Shown here: piece after piece, positions 24,215-27,143 of the stretch | Position numbering within the stretch: the stretch's first letter is position 1 | Layout of the letters: the number at the start of each line of letters is the position of its first letter | Assembly (NCBI GenBank): GCA_012522285.1 | Contig: JAAYKS010000108.1 | Coordinates: 1-27,143 of the forward strand | DNA length: 27,143 bases | From: Clostridiaceae bacterium | GTDB lineage: Bacteria > Bacillota > Clostridia > Saccharofermentanales > UBA5734 | Reading direction: 5' to 3' | Position numbers and translations under genes: made by a program | Notes under the pieces: model-generated | What the model saw: only the letters and a program-made list of their open reading frames with translations | Databases searched by the model: none | What the model was told of the DNA's origin: nothing

Positions 24215-24802
24215 ATGCCGGGAACCATTTTTCATCTATATGTGGCACAACGGTTTGCTGAGCGCAATCCCGCCGTGCCGGCATCTCCGGATTACTATCT
24301 CGGCCATGTGGCACCGGACGCGGTATTGCTGCGTTCGGACGCGGACGCAGGTCTTCATGCCGTCACTCACCTGAAACAGGATGGCATTCCGTGGGAGCGC
24401 TCCGTGCTGGAGTCTCTTCGCCGCCTCGACCATCCTTCGGTTTATCTGCTGGCCTTCCATTTGCACGTGCTGGTAGACGTAGTGTTTTATGAACAGCTCC
24501 ATACGCGCCGGAACGGAGCGTCCGCTTATGGTAGCGCTATGGAAGTACTGGACCGGAACCTCTCGGCACGGATGACGGATCTTCCGGCAATCGTCGCCCT
24601 GATGGCCAAGGCAAAGCCAGCCGATCCCACCCCCGGAACAACAAACGACGACCTGGCCGCCATGGTGGCGGACTGCCGTCGTCTGGTTGCCGAAGCACCC
24701 GGCCGAGCGGAGGAGCCTCCGGATCCGGTCGAATACCCCTTACATCGTCTGCTGGCGTTGACCGATCCGATCGTCACCTATCTGGAAAATTGTTTACACT
24801 AG
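24215..24802 (+). CDS. Zinc-dependent phospholipase C-like protein
   Basis: A 195-residue soluble protein. The opening MPGTIFHLYVAQRFAERNP, the segment YYLGHVAPDAVLLRSD (about 28-42) and AFHLHVLVDVVFYEQL (about 80-95) resemble small bacterial members of the zinc-dependent phospholipase C family. His7, His31, Asp35, His82, His84 and Asp88 are candidate metal ligands. Activity against phospholipid is not implied for these short cytoplasmic homologues. The start has a GGGGGAGG sequence. It is 19 bases after the HD-domain gene, so the two form an operon of predicted metal-dependent hydrolases. It ends 19 bases from the convergent carD gene. Confidence 0.55.
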   Translation: MPGTIFHLYVAQRFAERNPAVPASPDYYLGHVAPDAVLLRSDADAGLHAVTHLKQDGIPWERSVLESLRRLDHPSVYLLAFHLHVLVDVVFYEQLHTRRNGASAYGSAMEVLDRNLSARMTDLPAIVALMAKAKPADPTPGTTNDDLAAMVADCRRLVAEAPGRAEEPPDPVEYPLHRLLALTDPIVTYLENCLH

Positions 24803-24821
24803 AGGACTAAACTCGTCCCAC

Positions 24822-25319
24822 TCAGGATTCGATCTGCCCCAGAATAAACGGCAAGACCTGATCCGGCTCCAACTCGAGGATCAGCGCCAGTTCGTTGTAA
24901 AGCAGTTTCTCCGCTATTTTCATCGCGTCTGCATCCGCACCGGACAGCTTTTTGTCCCTTTTTTCCAGTTCGATTTTGCGATGATGGATCATCTTGATCC
25001 ACTGCGCCAGTTTTCTGGTTTCGCACGAATGGAGCATTTCGGTGAACATGTTCTTGCGGAGAGAGTCGTCCTCGACCCACTCGCTATCGATGTCCGGCAG
25101 TTCCTGGATCAATGCGAGGATTTCCTCTTTGGTATGGATCCTGCGGAAATGTTCTTGATTGTGGTCCGTCGGGAGATATACCGTCTCGTTGTTTCCATAC
25201 ACGGGGCGCAGCACATAATACTCGCGCGCCGGCATGCCACTAAAGCTTTTCTCGACGATCTCGGCGATCTGGCAGACCCCGGTCGATCCGAAAACAACAT
25301 AATCGTTCACTTGCAGCAT
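24822..25319 (-). CDS. CarD/CdnL-type transcriptional regulator
   Basis: A 165-residue protein with an N-terminal CarD domain, LQVNDYVVFGSTGVCQIAEI (2-21). This is the Tudor-like fold that contacts the RNA polymerase beta subunit. A strand YYVLRPVYGNNETVYLPTD follows at about 34-52. The C-terminal helical domain (KEEILALIQELPDI through KIAEKLLYNELALILELE) would contact promoter DNA just upstream of the -10 box. Such proteins stabilise open complexes and are common in Bacillota, Actinobacteria and Myxococcus. The ATG at 25319 follows a perfect AGGAGG. No protein partner is encoded nearby; it lies downstream of the cohesin gene after 255 bases, probably as its own unit. Confidence 0.92.
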   Translation of the reverse strand: MLQVNDYVVFGSTGVCQIAEIVEKSFSGMPAREYYVLRPVYGNNETVYLPTDHNQEHFRRIHTKEEILALIQELPDIDSEWVEDDSLRKNMFTEMLHSCETRKLAQWIKMIHHRKIELEKRDKKLSGADADAMKIAEKLLYNELALILELEPDQVLPFILGQIES

Positions 25320-25574
25320 TCTGTTCCTCCTCAGGCGTTCCTCTCCGCATGGCAGGTGCTGCGCTTGCTACGATACACTTGGCGGCATGTGGTAGAGGAT
25401 CCGTATACGTTCTTCCCTGTCCGATATCCGGCACCATGGGGACGTTACGTTGTACTACTATTGTACCGCCAAATCCCGATTTTCCCTAATGGGCAATCTG
25501 CTGAATCCGATCTACCAGTCGGAAGCGATCCCTCCTCAACATCTTGAAAAAAGTCTACAGATTGTCCCTCCGAC
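25320..25574. other. 255-base intergenic region between the cohesin-protein and carD genes
   Basis: The region should hold the carD promoter. Minus-strand TACAAT and TACAAC elements occur about 130 bases before carD, but neither has a good -35 at normal spacing. No convincing terminator for the cohesin gene, small ORF or RNA gene was seen. Confidence 0.35.
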
Positions 25575-26828
25575 TCAAATCGACCTGCGTTTGCGAATCC
25601 ATTGGAGAATTCCCCAGGTTGCACCAGCGCCGACCAGCAGGCAGGCGACGCCGATCGCGATGGTCGCACCCGCCGATATTCCGTTGTCAGCGGGAGGGAG
25701 GACGGGAGGTGCTGTCGTCGGGGTTGGAGTCGCAGGCTGGGTCGGTGACGGGGTGGGCGCTTTGGTCGGAGAAGGCACCACAGTAGGCTTTACAGTGGTG
25801 GGACTCGTCCCGATGGCAGGCATGCGGTGCACAGTGATCTCGTACACCTTTTCGGTGCCGTTTTCCGCTTTGACGGTAATCTCGTCCTGGTTCGCCCCGG
25901 GCTTGAGGGCGATCAGCTCGCTCTGCACCGTTGCGTTGGCATCTTCAGGTGTTCCGCCCGCCAGGAAAGAGAGTATTTCATAGGGCAGGTAAAGGACGTA
26001 TTCGGTGCGGTCGGGATCAAATGGCGGAGACAGGATGCCGACTTCCGGTTCCAATGCAGACAGGTTGGCATTTCCGCTTGGTTCGTAGTCCGGGTCTTGT
26101 GCCCGCGTGACGGATATGGTGTATTTCTTGACTGCACCATTGGCAGCAGTGACTGTCACAGACACCGTATTGCCACCCACTGCAAGTTCCGGATTCGAAA
26201 TGCTGACACGCGCGCCTCCATCCTCTGCGGAGGCGGTCAGATTCAACTTCGCAACCGCAAAAGGAACCTCTGCGGTGTAGGAAGTCGTTCCTGCTGAGAA
26301 CGAAGGTGTGAACGTAGCATTGCTCACGACCATTGACCGCAGATTGTTGTTGGAAGATGGAGGTGCGATTACGCTGGCGGCAAAAGTGGCGTCACCTATT
26401 GAACTATCCGCAGAGCCGTCGCTTACTCCGAGCCCGGTACCAACCACCTGGACCAGAGTGCCTACGGATACCCCTGCATTGACGGTAAAGGTCAGCGTAA
26501 ACAGCCGCCGGCTTCCATTGATCGGGGCTGCCAACTGATCGTCGATCGCAAGGAATCTGATCTGCCCGGACGATGCTTCGAGGTCGACTGCCCATCCCGC
26601 CAGTTTGTTGGTGCTGCCGGTATACGACAGAAGTCCCGAGTCAAACACCAAGTTCCCTTGCGCGGCATAAATGCCGGATGCGTTGACGACCACATCCACG
26701 GAGAGGCTCTCACCGGCCCGACAGACAGCGGGTCCGGTGATGCTGGCTGTCGCGGTTGCTGCGAAAATACCGGAAGGCAAACAGATGAGCAGAAACAGAA
26801 GGGCAAGGGCGACGATTGCTTTCTTCAT
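25575..26828 (-). CDS. Membrane-anchored cohesin protein with two cadherin-like domains
   Basis: The protein has 417 residues from the ATG at 26828, which follows GGAGG by 8 bases. A signal peptide (1-23, KKAIVALALLFLLICLPSGIFA) precedes a cohesin domain at about 26-152. The cohesin shows SVDVVVNASGIYAAQGNLVFDSGLLSY and GSRRLFTLTFTVN, typical of the family. Two 'cadherin-like beta sandwich' repeats follow at about 161-243 and 253-336, each ending in a KKYTISVTR or EKVYEITVHR strand. A Thr/Pro-rich linker (337-382), a membrane helix (385-405) and a basic tail RKRR complete it. The layout displays the cohesin outside the cell. A dockerin-bearing protein is encoded 55 bases upstream, so the two probably bind each other. 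A role in holding enzymes on the surface is inferred. Confidence 0.88.
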   Translation of the reverse strand: MKKAIVALALLFLLICLPSGIFAATATASITGPAVCRAGESLSVDVVVNASGIYAAQGNLVFDSGLLSYTGSTNKLAGWAVDLEASSGQIRFLAIDDQLAAPINGSRRLFTLTFTVNAGVSVGTLVQVVGTGLGVSDGSADSSIGDATFAASVIAPPSSNNNLRSMVVSNATFTPSFSAGTTSYTAEVPFAVAKLNLTASAEDGGARVSISNPELAVGGNTVSVTVTAANGAVKKYTISVTRAQDPDYEPSGNANLSALEPEVGILSPPFDPDRTEYVLYLPYEILSFLAGGTPEDANATVQSELIALKPGANQDEITVKAENGTEKVYEITVHRMPAIGTSPTTVKPTVVPSPTKAPTPSPTQPATPTPTTAPPVLPPADNGISAGATIAIGVACLLVGAGATWGILQWIRKRRSI

Positions 26829-26883
26829 TCGATAACCTCCAACCACGGGTTCCATGTTGTCTTGCCTTCCAGAATGCAGAAGG

Positions 26884-27143
26884 TCAATGTGTTTGCGCTG
26901 TGATCGTTCCTTTGCCCAACAGGTGTGCTTTGACCTGGACAAAATCGGTCAGGGAAATCTTCCCGTCTCCGTTGACGTCCGCTGCGCTTGCATACGGATC
27001 GTTCAGCACCTGTTTCCCGAGCAGGTGAGCGCGCATCCGGATAAACCCAGTCAATGACAATGTGCCGCTGCCGGCGACATCGCCGGTTACCACTATCGTC
27101 AATTCCTGCAAGACCTGGCTTCCGTTCATGAGGCGGACGGACA
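26884..27143 (-). CDS. C-terminal end of a dockerin-bearing secreted protein; 5' end outside window
   Basis: Only the last 86 or so codons are in the window; the reading frame stays open to the edge. The visible part is a type I-like dockerin: a first repeat DVAGSGTLSLTGFIRMRAHLLG and a second DVNGDGKISLTDFVQVKAHLLG, joined by KQVLNDPYASAA. The second is a canonical calcium-binding F-hand. In the first, Gly replaces the usual Asp at loop position 12 and Ala-Gly-Ser replaces Asn-Gly-Asp, so calcium binding there may be weak. The segment before it (SVRLMNGSQVLQELTIVVTG) is often seen just before dockerins in Clostridia. The catalytic part lies outside. The gene is 55 bases upstream of the cohesin gene and probably in the same operon. 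Confidence 0.85.
   Translation of the reverse strand, partial: SVRLMNGSQVLQELTIVVTGDVAGSGTLSLTGFIRMRAHLLGKQVLNDPYASAADVNGDGKISLTDFVQVKAHLLGKGTITAQTH

Noticed and set aside
1..27143. CRISPR arrays, tRNA or rRNA genes, insertion sequences, prophage
   Set aside because: No regularly spaced repeats, cloverleaf-like sequences, transposase or integrase genes, or flanking duplications were found on reading both strands. The single DUF5131 gene is not enough to call a prophage.

Overview
The window is compact, GC-rich bacterial DNA with short intergenic gaps. Almost every gene has a clear GGAGG-type ribosome binding site. The gene content points to an uncultured, probably anaerobic, member of the Bacillota (Clostridia-like): a CarD regulator, a SatD/DUF3307 pair, VanW, DUF6054, DUF3795, a clostripain-type peptidase and a cohesin/dockerin pair. 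This is inferred from gene families; no rRNA or tRNA was seen. Most genes lie on the minus strand. The plus-strand exceptions are chrA, the DUF5131 gene and the HD-domain/phospholipase-C-like pair.

Region 1 (1-2880) holds the 5' part of a membrane-anchored clostripain-family (C11) peptidase and an AMP-forming acyl-CoA synthetase. Region 2 (3059-8126) is a minus-strand run. In transcription order it has a small membrane protein, a DUF3795 cysteine-rich protein, a TIM-barrel putative glycoside hydrolase, another membrane protein, a ThuA-domain protein and a Gfo/Idh/MocA oxidoreductase. The last four look like a sugar-derivative catabolic operon of unknown substrate. Region 3 (8203-13369) has a PadR regulator followed by two ABC half-exporters of the asymmetric heterodimeric BmrCD/TM287-288 kind, divergent from a ChrA transporter. 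A perfect 22-bp palindrome sits in the divergent control region. The first ABC gene is split by a one-base frameshift in a homopolymer.

Region 4 (13390-15902) is a SatD - DUF3307 - VanW operon. The SatD protein shows the motif series of a class III nucleotide cyclase fused to a C-terminal helix-turn-helix. Region 5 (16142-18177) has a DUF5131 (phage Gp37/Gp68-like) protein and a convergent multi-pass transporter whose start codon abuts a perfect inverted repeat. Region 6 (18307-21627) is a tightly coupled operon of an MscS channel, an APH-type kinase, a HExxH metallopeptidase and a DUF6054 protein. Region 7 (21734-24802) has a six-hairpin glycosidase-like protein, divergent from an HD-domain protein and a zinc-dependent phospholipase C-like protein. 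Region 8 (24822-27143) has a CarD regulator, a membrane-anchored cohesin protein and the C-terminus of a dockerin protein.

No mobile element, CRISPR array or RNA gene was found. No gap between genes exceeds 300 bases; the largest are 25320-25574 and 15903-16141. The observations most worth checking are the split ABC exporter, the cyclase-like SatD-HTH protein, the cohesin/dockerin gene pair, and the overlapping MscS-kinase-peptidase operon.
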